NCBI GenBank assembly: GCA_947460875.1
Contig: CANHGR010000015.1
Location: 1-50,006 of the forward strand
Length of the DNA stretch: 50,006 nucleotides
Direction: 5' to 3'
From: Sphingobacteriaceae bacterium
Lineage (GTDB): Bacteria > Bacteroidota > Bacteroidia > Sphingobacteriales > Sphingobacteriaceae
The notes beneath the pieces are model-generated. The model did no database searches and was not told where the DNA came from. It saw nothing but the letters and a program-made list of their open reading frames with translations. Position 1 is the stretch's first letter, and the number at the start of each line of letters is the position of its first letter. A program made the translations under genes and the position numbers. This document shows, one piece after another, positions 25,491 to 34,002 of the stretch.

Positions 25491-26054
25491 ATGAATACAA
25501 TTGAATTATTGAGCTGGGGGGATTTTAAAGATACTCTTAAGCAACATCCGGAAGCAATTCTGCAGTTTCAATACTCAGAAAATAAAATAGTAGATGCTTC
25601 CTATCATATCACGGAAATCAAACAGGCGCCCATTACGTCTGTGGATTGCGGCGGTGTTAAAAATAACTGGACAGAGGTGATCCTGCAACTTTGGGAGCCA
25701 GCAGGAAAAGAAGGCGGCAGGGCAATGGCAGTCAGTAAAGCTCTAACCATCGTAGAAGTAGTCGAAAACGTTTTGCCCTTAAACCCTGCCGGGATTGTAA
25801 AGATAGAATTTGGCAATTCTGAATACGATACTAGGCAAATGTATCCTGCAGAATTTAAAATTGAGGGTGAAAACCTAATTGTAAATTTAATGCCTGACTT
25901 TACCCAGTGTAAGGCGATAGGAAGAGGTGGAAGCTGTGGTACAACTGAAAAAGGACAAGAGGAGTGCTGTGCTCCGGCAGAGAAAAAGAAAGTAGAACCA
26001 GTTAAACTGGTAGCCAATGCAAGTTGCTGCGAGCCCGGTGGAGGCTGTTGCTAA
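25491..26054 (+). CDS. DUF6428 family protein with cysteine-rich tail
   Basis: The 187-residue cytosolic protein has an N-terminal domain matching the DUF6428 family found in Bacteroidota arsenic operons (LQFQYSENKIVDASYHITEI, SVDCGG, LQLWEP, ALTIVEVVENVLPL). After about residue 139 it changes to a Cys-rich tail: C140, C149 and vicinal pairs C159-C160, C179-C180, C186-C187. Vicinal cysteines bind As(III) in ArsD and related proteins, so arsenite binding is a reasonable inference. No activity is known to me. It lies between arsR and arsC with its own operator-like site. Confidence 0.85.
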   Translation: MNTIELLSWGDFKDTLKQHPEAILQFQYSENKIVDASYHITEIKQAPITSVDCGGVKNNWTEVILQLWEPAGKEGGRAMAVSKALTIVEVVENVLPLNPAGIVKIEFGNSEYDTRQMYPAEFKIEGENLIVNLMPDFTQCKAIGRGGSCGTTEKGQEECCAPAEKKKVEPVKLVANASCCEPGGGCC

Positions 26055-26086
26055 AAAATAAAAACCAACGGTTTAAAATTTACAAA

Positions 26087-26503
26087 ATGAAGAATGTTTT
26101 AGTATTATGCACGGGTAATAGTTGTCGTAGTCAGATCGCAGAAGGCTATTTGAGGCATTTTGCGGGCAAAAAAGCAAATATTTATAGCGCAGGGATTGAA
26201 ACTCATGGAGTTAATCCAAAAGCAATAAAGACAATGGCAGAAGATCATATTAATATTTCGATGCATACCTCCAACAATGTGGTTGAGTATCTGACTATCC
26301 CTTTTGACTTTGTGATCACCGTTTGTGATCACGCAAAAGAGAATTGTCCCTATTTTCCTACTCAAGGAGAGCGCTTGCATTTTAACTTCCCCGACCCTGC
26401 CAAAGCGATGGGAACCGATGAAGAAATAATGGCTGAGTTTAGAAGGATTAGAGATATGATAAAGGTTTACACAGCAGATTTTGTTAAAACGAAACTGAAC
26501 TAA
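26087..26503 (+). CDS. arsC: Arsenate reductase ArsC, thioredoxin-coupled type
   Basis: The 138-residue protein is a low-molecular-weight phosphatase-fold arsenate reductase that converts As(V) to As(III) for export. The P-loop CTGNSCRS holds nucleophile C8 and R14. C80 and C87 in [10 protein letters not shown] have the spacing of the resolving cysteines of Staphylococcus/Bacillus ArsC, and FPDPAKA supplies the general acid Asp. The frame is open from 26024, but the ATG at 26087 gives the standard MKNVLVLC start. It ends 1 bp before the ACR3 gene. Confidence 0.93.
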   Translation: MKNVLVLCTGNSCRSQIAEGYLRHFAGKKANIYSAGIETHGVNPKAIKTMAEDHINISMHTSNNVVEYLTIPFDFVITVCDHAKENCPYFPTQGERLHFNFPDPAKAMGTDEEIMAEFRRIRDMIKVYTADFVKTKLN

Positions 26504-26504
26504 A

Positions 26505-27578
26505 ATGGCAATAGATCATTGTGCACCGGCTGCGGAACGTAAAAAGCTAAGCTTTTTGGATCGCTATTTAACCTTGTGGATTTTCTTGGCGATGGCGCTC
26601 GGCGTGTCTATTGGATATTTTATACCTTCTTCTTCTGCGCTGATTAACTCTTTTTCAAGTGGTACAACTAATATTCCGGTAGCAATCGGATTAATTTTAA
26701 TGATGTATCCGCCTCTGGCGAAAGTGAACTATGAAAAAATGGGTGAGGTGTTCAGGAATACTAAGGTACTTGGTGTATCACTGTTTCTGAATTGGGTGTT
26801 GGGACCAATACTTATGTTTGGGCTTGCAGTTATTTTTCTTCGTGATTATCCTGAATATATGGCGGGACTGATATTGATTGGTATTGCACGTTGCATTGCA
26901 ATGGTTGTAGTTTGGAACGAGTTAGCTGATGGAAATCGCGAATACGCGGCGGGTTTGATCGCTTTAAACAGCATTTTTCAAATTTTATTCTATAGCGTCT
27001 ATGCTTATTTGTTTATTACCGTGCTCCCTCCATTTTTCGGAATACAAGCACTCGAAGTAGATATTACAATTGGGCAAATTGCAGAAAGCGTTGGAATTTA
27101 CCTTGGGGTACCGTTTTTTATTGGAATAATTAGCAGGTATGGGCTAATTAAATTGAAGGGTAGAGAATGGTTTGAACAAAAATTCGTTGCTGCAATCTCG
27201 CCAATTACGCTGATAGCCTTATTGTTTACGATCATGATTATGTTTAGCCTTAAAGGCGAACTTATTGTCCAAATTCCAATGGATGTGCTGCTGATCGCGA
27301 TTCCACTTGTGATTTATTTTGCGATCATGTTTTTAGCCGGTTTCATCGTAGGTAAGTTTTTCGGCGCAGATTATTCAAAAAGCTCATCGATTGCATTTAC
27401 AGCCGCAGGTAATAATTTTGAACTCGCTATTGCCGTTTCGATTGGTGTCTTTGGAATAAATTCAGGTCAGGCATTTGCAGGAGTTATTGGGCCCTTAGTG
27501 GAGGTGCCGGCATTAATAGCTTTGGTTAATGTTGCCTTTTTTTTACGTAGAAAGCACTTTTCCGATTCGGGCGAATGA
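26505..27578 (+). CDS. acr3: ACR3-family arsenite efflux transporter
   Basis: The 357-residue membrane protein has about ten hydrophobic segments and ACR3 landmarks: [20 protein letters not shown] (14-33), [36 protein letters not shown] with the conserved Cys, and [19 protein letters not shown] near the C-terminus. ACR3 exports As(III) using the proton-motive force. It is the last gene of the ars operon. No arsA ATPase or arsD is present. Confidence 0.95.
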   Translation: MAIDHCAPAAERKKLSFLDRYLTLWIFLAMALGVSIGYFIPSSSALINSFSSGTTNIPVAIGLILMMYPPLAKVNYEKMGEVFRNTKVLGVSLFLNWVLGPILMFGLAVIFLRDYPEYMAGLILIGIARCIAMVVVWNELADGNREYAAGLIALNSIFQILFYSVYAYLFITVLPPFFGIQALEVDITIGQIAESVGIYLGVPFFIGIISRYGLIKLKGREWFEQKFVAAISPITLIALLFTIMIMFSLKGELIVQIPMDVLLIAIPLVIYFAIMFLAGFIVGKFFGADYSKSSSIAFTAAGNNFELAIAVSIGVFGINSGQAFAGVIGPLVEVPALIALVNVAFFLRRKHFSDSGE

Positions 27579-27912
27579 TTAGAATCATAATAAATCATAG
27601 CTTCAAATTCCACTTTAGTGTTTTGTATCTAACAAGCAACTTCGCTATGTTCTAACGATCCTTTCTTGGCCTATCGACTAGGATACCCGCGCTTGCAAAT
27701 TTGTTATTCTGCTTGCTAAGCTTAGTGAGTACAATTCATAAGGCTGCCCGGATGGCGACCTGCGGTTTTATACAGGATTCTGCTTGTCGTGATTTTTGAT
27801 GTCACATCCTCACTTCTTAATAGTCAATAATCTCAGCAAGCCTCGTATTGGCTCAGCTTTGCAAACATACTTAGCATCGTTTTTTCAGAACTTTCTGCCA
27901 ACGATAGGTCTT
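27579..27912. other. Non-coding stretch between acr3 and the susD relic
   Basis: About 330 bp has no frame with recognisable similarity. It has a higher GC content than most gaps in the window, which would fit decayed coding sequence, but I could not identify a source gene. Confidence 0.35.
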
Positions 27913-28083
27913 CGGTCGCAGGAAGGTCGTCGTCGTACAGATTTAGTACGTTGGGATAAATATACTACCGGTACATGGTGGGATAAAACTCCAGACAAAG
28001 ATGGTCATACAAATATTTTCCCTATCGGACTGAATGTTTTAGGAACATCTCCTCAATTGGTGCAAAATCCTGGTTACCAGTAA
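27913..28083 (+). pseudogene. 3' relic of a RagB/SusD-family gene
   Basis: The last roughly 55 codons before the TAA at 28081-28083 read EGRRRTDLVRWDKYTTG, WWDKTPDKDG, NIFPIGLNVLGTS and QLVQNPGY. This is the hallmark C-terminus of SusD-like glycan-binding lipoproteins ((R)RTDLxRWxKY ... FPIPxxxLxxNPxLxQNPGY). The rest of the roughly 500-aa gene, its signal peptide and a susC partner are missing. The upstream part of the open frame (to 27796) has no SusD similarity, and a terminator follows the stop codon. It marks a deleted carbohydrate-uptake locus next to the present sugar cluster. Confidence 0.8.
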
Positions 28084-28084
28084 G

Positions 28085-28133
28085 AAATAAAGCAGGGTAG
28101 TTGGAAATTTCTAGCAACTCTGCTTTATTTTTA
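28085..28133 (+). terminator. Terminator after the susD relic
   Basis: AAATAAAGCAG (from 28085) pairs with CTGCTTTATTT (28120-28130), with additional inner pairing GTTG/CAAC around a short AT loop; the right arm runs into a T-rich end. It begins directly after the relic's stop codon, as expected for the original susD operon end. Confidence 0.7.
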
Positions 28134-28266
28134 ATAGTTTCATATTCGCAAATCTGAAACTCATCGATAACAGAGTACGAGAAAATGATTTATTGATTAA
28201 AACATGGACGTAAATAGGTGATGTTGAAAGCTTTGAAAAATATTCTCTAATTATAATAATAAAACT

Positions 28267-29691
28267 ATGAACCAATTCAGTAAAGTAGCGTGCTTTATCC
28301 TGGCAAGCGCATTTTTTTCGCAATCAGGATACGCTCAAAGTCCGCCTGTTTCCATATCGTTAAACGATTTGGCAGAGTTTCGTTTTCCGGGTAAAAATTG
28401 GGTTTTGGCTTCTGATGCCACTGCTAGTTTAACCGCGGCTAATGTAATGAAACCAGTAAGTGGTACCGGGGTTGTAGTAAATACGAAAAGTGGTACTAAC
28501 CTTATTACTATACAAGAATACGGAGATGTGGAAATTGATCTGGATTTTATGGTAGCTAAAGGGAGCGCTACCGGAATCTGGCTGCAAGGCCGTTATAATA
28601 TACAATTATCAGATAGTTGGACAAAAACAAGTCCAACCTATGCTGATATGGGAGGCATCGGCCAGCGGAGCAATAATCCTAGTTCAGGAATTGAAGGCAT
28701 GGCTCCAATGATGAATGTTGCTAGGGCCCCTGGCTTGTGGCAGCATCTGAAAGTACGATTTGCCGCACCAAAATTTAATGCAAGCGGTGTTAAGACGTCT
28801 AATGCACGTTTTGAAGAAGTTTATGTGAATGGTGTACTCGTACAACAACAAGCAGAAGTAGCTGCGCCTTCACAACCTGCAATGTACAGTGATGAAAAAG
28901 CAGTAGGCCCGTTAGTACTGCAAGGCAGTGGAGGAACTGTGGCATTTCGAAATATTCGTCTTGCTCCCGTTGTTGCTATTCAGGCTCCGGTCGCTGTTGG
29001 TCCGCCGCGTCGTGGTGGTGTAAGAATAGTGAATCCAATTCTGCTTGATCCAAGCAATGAACCTTATCTATTAAGGGGTTATTTAAATTATGGCACGAAG
29101 AAACGTACGCATGTTATTTCAGTGGGGAGCCCTAATCAGACTAACTATTCTTATGATCTTAAGCAAGGTGCATTGTTACAAGTATGGAGAGGGAGATTTG
29201 TAGATGTCACCGAGATGTGGGAAGCTAGGGGAGAACCTCAATTGGAAAAACCTAATGGTAGCGTGGTAATTTTATCTGGCGCTCCTGCACTTGCATCCTT
29301 AGCTGATGCTAATGCAGTTTGGCCTGATTCTATCGCTTTTGACGATCTTAATAATAAAGGATATGTACTAGACCAGGCTAGAAATCCAACATTCAAGTAT
29401 GTATTTATGGGAGCTAATGTTGAAGACAAAATTTCTATTGCCATGAATGGTCAGTCTATTGTGCGTGAAATTAGTGTAAGCAACGCTCCAGCAAATTTCT
29501 ATTGTAGAGTTGCCGCAGCAGGCAAAATTGAATCTGTTGGCAAAGGATTGTACGCAATTGATGGAAAGTCGCATTATATTCAGGTGGATGCAAGGTTTAA
29601 GCCAACGCTAAGAAAGACAAGTAGTGGACAAGAACTGATCACAAGCATCGGCAATAGCGCCGGACCCCTAACATATTCTATAATCTGGTAA
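28267..29691 (+). CDS. Secreted DUF1080 (3-keto-disaccharide hydrolase family) protein with extra C-terminal domain
   Basis: The 474-residue protein has a signal peptide (about 1-24) and an N-terminal DUF1080/PF06439 domain (about 30-240): a concanavalin-like beta-sandwich with IDLDFMVAKGSATGIWLQGRYNIQLSDSW, WQHLKVRFAAPKF, YVNGVLVQQQ and a closing VAFRNIRLAP. After a Pro-rich linker a second, beta-rich domain (about 255-474; LRGYLNYGTKKRTHVISVGS, LQVWRGRFVDVTEMWEARGE) follows that I cannot name. PF06439 members hydrolyse 3-keto-glycosides. The gene starts a plus-strand set and its stop is 7 bp before the next ATG. Confidence 0.8.
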   Translation: MNQFSKVACFILASAFFSQSGYAQSPPVSISLNDLAEFRFPGKNWVLASDATASLTAANVMKPVSGTGVVVNTKSGTNLITIQEYGDVEIDLDFMVAKGSATGIWLQGRYNIQLSDSWTKTSPTYADMGGIGQRSNNPSSGIEGMAPMMNVARAPGLWQHLKVRFAAPKFNASGVKTSNARFEEVYVNGVLVQQQAEVAAPSQPAMYSDEKAVGPLVLQGSGGTVAFRNIRLAPVVAIQAPVAVGPPRRGGVRIVNPILLDPSNEPYLLRGYLNYGTKKRTHVISVGSPNQTNYSYDLKQGALLQVWRGRFVDVTEMWEARGEPQLEKPNGSVVILSGAPALASLADANAVWPDSIAFDDLNNKGYVLDQARNPTFKYVFMGANVEDKISIAMNGQSIVREISVSNAPANFYCRVAAAGKIESVGKGLYAIDGKSHYIQVDARFKPTLRKTSSGQELITSIGNSAGPLTYSIIW

Positions 29692-29698
29692 AAGAAAA

Positions 29699-31768
29699 AT
29701 GATGACTAATTATATAAAACTATATCGCTCAAGCAGATACTTGCTAAGCTGCATATTATGCAGTCTTTGTACCACAGTAGTAATGGCACAAACTGCCCCT
29801 GTACAAAATCGAACTACTGCAAATTCAGATACCAGCCGTCGCCAAACTGAAGACGAAATTTTCAGATTGCGCACAGTGCCTATTCCTCAGGGACTTTTAC
29901 TTGAAGTTGGCGGGATGGCATTTCTGCCCAATGATGCACTTGCTGTGGCAACTCGTCGTGGTGAAGTATGGATCATCAGTAATCCATATATGAAAAATAA
30001 TCAGGCTCCCAAATACCAGTTATTTGCACAGGGAATGCATGAGGTTTTGGGCATGAATTACGTTAATGGTGAGCTGTATGTTACTCAGCGCTCTGAATTA
30101 ACCCGTCTAAAGGATCTTGATGGTGATGGCAAAGCCGATTCATATGAAACGGTATATAGTTGGCCATTGTCGGGTAACTATCACGAATATTCGTATGGTC
30201 CGATGCTTGATAGAGATGGTAACATGATCTTGGCTTTAAATCTTGGATGGACAGGTAAGGAAGTTAGTTTGTCGAAATGGCATGGTTGGTTTCTTAAACT
30301 AACGCCGGACGGAAAAATGGAACCTTTTGCAACAGGCTTCCGCTCGCCGGCAGGAATGACATTAAATAACGATGGAGAAATCTTTTACGTGGAAAATCAA
30401 GGTGGATGGGTTGGTTCAGGCTACCTTGCTCACGTAGAAAAAGGAGATTTTATGGGGCATGTTGAAGGACTCAGATGGGCGGATCAGCCCGGATCTCCCG
30501 TTAAATTAAAGATCTCAGATATTCCTAATACCGGTGAGCCTAAATTCGACGTAGCTAAAAGAGTACCCGGATTGAAGACACCTGCAGTATGGATGCCTCA
30601 CGCAATTTTTGGAATTTCAACTTCAGGAGTTCTAAACTATGACACTAAAGGCAATATGGGGCCTTTTGAAGGTCAATTATTCGTTGGCGATCAGGGTCAG
30701 AGTAAGATTATGAGAATAGCTTTGGAGAAAGTTAAGGGAGTTTATCAGGGAGCGGCTTTCTTGTTCCGCGCTGGGTTCTCTTCTGGAATTTTGCGTATGA
30801 ACTGGGGTTCTGATGGCAGTATGTTTGTAGGAATGACCTCCCGTGGCTGGGGGTCAACGGGCACTTCGCCTTTCGGCTTACAACGCCTAGAATGGAGTGG
30901 AGTGACTCCTTTTGAAATCAAAACGATCAAAGCACAACCTGACGGTTTTGAATTAGAATTTACTGCACCTGTAAATGAAGCCAGTGCGCGTAATGTAGGT
31001 TCATATGCAATGAGAAGTTTCACATACAAATACCATTCTACCTATGGAAGTCCGGCAATCAATGCAAGTAATCGGCAGATCAAAGCGATTGTAGTTTCTC
31101 CTGATAGAATGAGAGTTCGTTTGGTTGTTGACAGCTTGAAAGAAGGCTATATACATGAGATTAAAGCAGAGGGAGTACAATCGACAGACAAGTTGTTAGT
31201 GATGCATAACGTTGGATATTATACACTTAACCGTATACCCGATGGCGAAAAAGTTGTAATAACTAGCGCTAACATGGTAACGACCGCAGATCATAATATG
31301 GCGGCGATGTCTACTGCGGCAGGGGCAACTACTCCGCTCAGAGCTGCGGCTAGTGGCAAGCATGTTACCACTCAACCTGCGGATTGGACTACCGGAGCGG
31401 ATCGTACAATTGTTCTTGGCGTAAGACCCGGATTGAAGTATGACGTAGAAGCAATTACTGTTAAAGCAGGAAGCAAGATAAAACTGACTTTTAACAATAA
31501 TGATGATATGCAGCATAACGTAGTTATCACAGAACCGGGAATGGCCACTCTTGTAGGAGAAATGGCCCTTAAATTAGGCATTGATGGAGAGCGTCTAAAT
31601 TTTGTTCCGACAACTCCAAACGTGGTTGTTCATACATTTTTATTGCAGCCTGGAAAATCAGACTCTATTTATTTCCTTGCACCTGATAAGCCGGGTGAAT
31701 ACCAATACCTGTGTACTTATCCAGGTCATTTTATGGTTATGAGAGGTACTCTTAAAGTTGAAAAATGA
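29699..31768 (+). CDS. Secreted dehydrogenase-like beta-propeller fused to a blue-copper (cupredoxin) domain
   Basis: The 689-residue protein has a signal peptide (about 1-30). A sugar-dehydrogenase/NHL-type beta-propeller follows (about 55-400; GMAFLPNDALAVATRRGEVWII, LKDLDGDGKADSYETV, GFRSPAGMTLNNDGEIFYVENQG, PHAIFGISTSG). A linking beta region (about 410-510) leads to a C-terminal plastocyanin/auracyanin-like domain. Its type-1 copper ligands are H606 (MQHNVV), C672, H677 and M681 (CTYPGHFMVM). The propeller part is related to GSDH-like proteins used by cytochrome-linked oxidoreductases. An internal redox chain from propeller to copper is inferred. Two ATGs, 29699 and 29702, are adjacent. 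Confidence 0.85.
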   Translation: MMTNYIKLYRSSRYLLSCILCSLCTTVVMAQTAPVQNRTTANSDTSRRQTEDEIFRLRTVPIPQGLLLEVGGMAFLPNDALAVATRRGEVWIISNPYMKNNQAPKYQLFAQGMHEVLGMNYVNGELYVTQRSELTRLKDLDGDGKADSYETVYSWPLSGNYHEYSYGPMLDRDGNMILALNLGWTGKEVSLSKWHGWFLKLTPDGKMEPFATGFRSPAGMTLNNDGEIFYVENQGGWVGSGYLAHVEKGDFMGHVEGLRWADQPGSPVKLKISDIPNTGEPKFDVAKRVPGLKTPAVWMPHAIFGISTSGVLNYDTKGNMGPFEGQLFVGDQGQSKIMRIALEKVKGVYQGAAFLFRAGFSSGILRMNWGSDGSMFVGMTSRGWGSTGTSPFGLQRLEWSGVTPFEIKTIKAQPDGFELEFTAPVNEASARNVGSYAMRSFTYKYHSTYGSPAINASNRQIKAIVVSPDRMRVRLVVDSLKEGYIHEIKAEGVQSTDKLLVMHNVGYYTLNRIPDGEKVVITSANMVTTADHNMAAMSTAAGATTPLRAAASGKHVTTQPADWTTGADRTIVLGVRPGLKYDVEAITVKAGSKIKLTFNNNDDMQHNVVITEPGMATLVGEMALKLGIDGERLNFVPTTPNVVVHTFLLQPGKSDSIYFLAPDKPGEYQYLCTYPGHFMVMRGTLKVEK

Positions 31769-31808
31769 AGAATATAAAAATTATAAACTAAACCCAAAAA
31801 ATTGAATT

Positions 31809-32678
31809 ATGAAAAGTTCAGCGTTTTTAATAACTACCTTATTAGTAGTAAGTGTCATCGCGGCTAGTGCTCAAACACCAGCCCCAACGACGGCGCCTGC
31901 AACCACTCCAGGTCAGGCTTCTAGAACAACAGCTACCGCCCCCGGTCAAGCGGGAGCCCCTAGAGCGAGAGGTAATCCTGAAGAAACAGAAGTTTGGGAG
32001 CCACTACCGAAAGTAATTGCGCCAGGAAAAACCTTCAGCGACGCACCGTCTGATGCTACTATTTTATTTGATGGAAAGGATCTAAGTCAATGGGTATCTT
32101 CAAGAGATAAGTCTGAGGCAAAGTGGTCTGTTGCCGATGGTAATTTTACTGTTGTTTCCTCTACAGGTGGTATTCAAACTAAAAACTCTTTTACTAATTA
32201 TCAATTACATATTGAATTCCGGGTTCCAGAAACTGTAACCGGCGAAGGACAAAACCGTGGGAATAGTGGAATCTTCCTCGCTGCAACACGTGGTAATGCA
32301 GGTGGTTATGAGATACAGGTATTGGATGGATACAATAACGAAAACAAAACGTATGTGAATGGAATGGTGGGTAGTATGTATAAGGAGTCTATTCCATTGG
32401 CAAATCCAGCACGTAAAAAAGGTGAATGGAATGTTTATGATATCGTCTGGACTGCACCAACATTTCATGAAGATGGAACAGTGAAAACCCGGGCGAGAAT
32501 AACAGCATTCCTAAATGGTGTATTGGTTCAAAACAACTATGAGCTTCTGGGCGAAACTGCATTCATAGGAAAACATGACTACGTAAAAGGTGGTCACGGC
32601 CCCCTGCCAATTAGTTTGCAGGCGCATGGTAATCCGGTTAGTTACCGCAATATTTGGCTGAGAGAGCTAAAAAAATAA
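31809..32678 (+). CDS. Secreted DUF1080 (3-keto-disaccharide hydrolase family) protein
   Basis: The 289-residue protein has a signal peptide (1-21), a Pro/Thr/Ala-rich linker (about 22-60) and one PF06439 domain (about 75-289). It shows ATILFDGKDLSQWVS, AKWSVADGNFTV, NYQLHIEFRVPE, NSGIFLAATRGNAGGYEIQVLD, GEWNVYDIVWTAP and a closing NPVSYRNIWLRELKK. These are core features of the family, including the NSGIFL strand and the Glu-containing EIQVLD strand that lines the active cleft. It lies 40 bp after the cupredoxin-fusion gene and ends before a long stable hairpin. Confidence 0.88.
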   Translation: MKSSAFLITTLLVVSVIAASAQTPAPTTAPATTPGQASRTTATAPGQAGAPRARGNPEETEVWEPLPKVIAPGKTFSDAPSDATILFDGKDLSQWVSSRDKSEAKWSVADGNFTVVSSTGGIQTKNSFTNYQLHIEFRVPETVTGEGQNRGNSGIFLAATRGNAGGYEIQVLDGYNNENKTYVNGMVGSMYKESIPLANPARKKGEWNVYDIVWTAPTFHEDGTVKTRARITAFLNGVLVQNNYELLGETAFIGKHDYVKGGHGPLPISLQAHGNPVSYRNIWLRELKK

Positions 32679-32721
32679 TTTTTAAGTAGTTCAATTTGAA
32701 CCTCATCCAAGTTAGTAAGAT

Positions 32722-32745
32722 CGCTGCCTGCATTTGCGGGCAGCG
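32722..32745 (+). terminator. Stable hairpin after the third gene of the plus-strand sugar set
   Basis: A 10-bp stem, CGCTGCCTGC (32722-32731) and GCGGGCAGCG (32736-32745) with one G.U pair, closes an ATTT loop. It is followed by CCTTTA, not a real U-run. It may be a weak terminator or an mRNA 3'-end stabiliser that lowers expression of the gene at 32881. Confidence 0.5.
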
Positions 32746-32880
32746 CCTTTACTCACGATTATTATTCCACTAAACTGATATCAATTGAGGAAGTTTTGCC
32801 AAAACATCCCGAGAATAACCAGTTTCTGACAGGTGTATAATCAATTGAATTAAGATAAACTAACGCTGACCAATTTCTTC

Positions 32881-33525
32881 ATGAAAAAACTAATCTTAAT
32901 TGCACTGTTACTACCTTGGATGGTGGTTGCTAATGCCCAGACGAAAAGGCTGAAGCCGATGTTTAATGGAAAGAATTTACAGGGCTGGAGTAGTTTTCTA
33001 CGTACATCAGGCCTAAATAATGATCCACAACAGGTTTTCGTCGTTGAAAAGAAAATGATACACGTACGGGGAAAAGAATTTGGCTATATAATAACAGATA
33101 AGAGTTATAAAGATTTTCATTTTTCGGTGGATTTTAAATGGGGAGTGGAGAAATATGCGCCAAGATTGACCGCAGTTAGAGACGCAGGTATTCCTAACAA
33201 AATTTGGCCTCTATCTGTAGAATGTCAGATTCAGGAAGGTGATGTTGGGGATATTTGGTTGCTTGACCGCGCTACTGCAGTAGTTGATGGGAAAGTCACC
33301 ACACCAGGAAACTCAGTACGTGTGCAAAAGAAAAAGGACAATGAAAGGCCAACAGGAGATTGGAATACAGTCGAGGTTGTTTCTAAAAACGGAAAGTTTT
33401 CTTACTATGTTAATGGATTACTGGTGAATGAAGGAGAAAATGCTAGTACTAAAGAAGGCAGAATTTTGCTTCAGGCGGAAGGAGCAGAACTTTTTTACCG
33501 CAATGTTAAGATCGCAGAATTATAA
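32881..33525 (+). CDS. Secreted DUF1080 (3-keto-disaccharide hydrolase family) protein, short form
   Basis: The 214-residue protein has a signal peptide (1-19, ending NAQ) and a single PF06439 domain: KPMFNGKNLQGWSSFL, VEKKMIHVRGKEFGYIIT, FHFSVDFKWG, PLSVECQIQEGDVGDIWLLD, GDWNTVEVVSKNGKFSYYVNGLLVNEGENA and a closing EGAELFYRNVKIAEL. The Glu-containing VECQIQEGD strand matches the family active-site strand. It is set apart from the previous gene by 202 bp with the hairpin at 32722-32745, so it may have its own promoter. Confidence 0.88.
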   Translation: MKKLILIALLLPWMVVANAQTKRLKPMFNGKNLQGWSSFLRTSGLNNDPQQVFVVEKKMIHVRGKEFGYIITDKSYKDFHFSVDFKWGVEKYAPRLTAVRDAGIPNKIWPLSVECQIQEGDVGDIWLLDRATAVVDGKVTTPGNSVRVQKKKDNERPTGDWNTVEVVSKNGKFSYYVNGLLVNEGENASTKEGRILLQAEGAELFYRNVKIAEL

Positions 33526-33825
33526 AAAATGTGATGGTCTGACAGCATCAATAAATACCTATTGAAGGCTTAAGTAAACTCGATAAGTCTCTTTTCATTC
33601 AGATTTATCTGTGTTTGAGATCTTAGTAGTAAAAACCGGATTCTTCTTTTTTAAACTCGATTTTTAGAGTACTTCATTCGTTAATATAATGGTATTTAGT
33701 AAATTTCGATAACTGATAATATTTTATAAGAGTTAGCAGAAGTTCAGATGTGATTTTTATTGTTTTACAATCGAAATCACTAATTAGGCACTGACTAACA
33801 ACAAGTTACACACAAAAAAACTTTT
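33526..33825. other. AT-rich gap between the DUF1080 gene and tRNA-Pro
   Basis: Three hundred bases of AT-rich sequence without a credible frame. The promoter of tRNA-Pro should lie at its right end, but I could not fix a clear -33/-7 pair. No repeat of the tRNA 3' end, as would mark an integration site, was found. Confidence 0.4.
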
Positions 33826-33899
33826 CGGGATGTAGCGTAGCCAGGTATCGCGCCAGCATGGGGTGCTGGAGGTCGGAAGTTCGAATCTTCTCATCCCGA
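33826..33899 (+). tRNA. tRNA-Pro (anticodon GGG)
   Basis: The 74-nt sequence folds as a cloverleaf. The acceptor stem CGGGATG (33826-33832) pairs with CATCCCG (33892-33898), with discriminator A at 33899. A D-arm follows (33835-33851). The anticodon stem CCAGC/GCTGG (33853-33857, 33865-33869) has loop ATGGGGT with anticodon GGG at 33860-33862. The T-arm has the TTCGAAT loop. The 5' CGGGATG start is typical for proline tRNA. CCA is not encoded, as usual in Bacteroidota. Confidence 0.96.
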
Positions 33900-34002
33900 C
33901 GAATTGAAGCTTTCTGAGAGGTCTCCAAGGACAATAGCGGAAAGCGTTTAATAACTTTTCCCGCATCTGCAACTAGGCCAAGTACCGACTGGAATTTCTG
34001 TG

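Noticed and set aside
27796-28083. A 95-aa gene starting at 27796
   Set aside because: Only the last 55 or so residues resemble anything, namely the SusD C-terminus; the N-terminal part has no signal peptide or similarity. It is called a pseudogene relic instead.
33826-33899. Attachment site at the tRNA-Pro 3' end
   Set aside because: No second copy of the tRNA 3' segment and no integrase gene were found in the window.
33784-33972. A 62-codon minus-strand frame with VGMRRFELPTSSTPCWRDTW
   Set aside because: It is the antisense of tRNA-Pro; this peptide is a well-known false prediction over proline tRNA genes.
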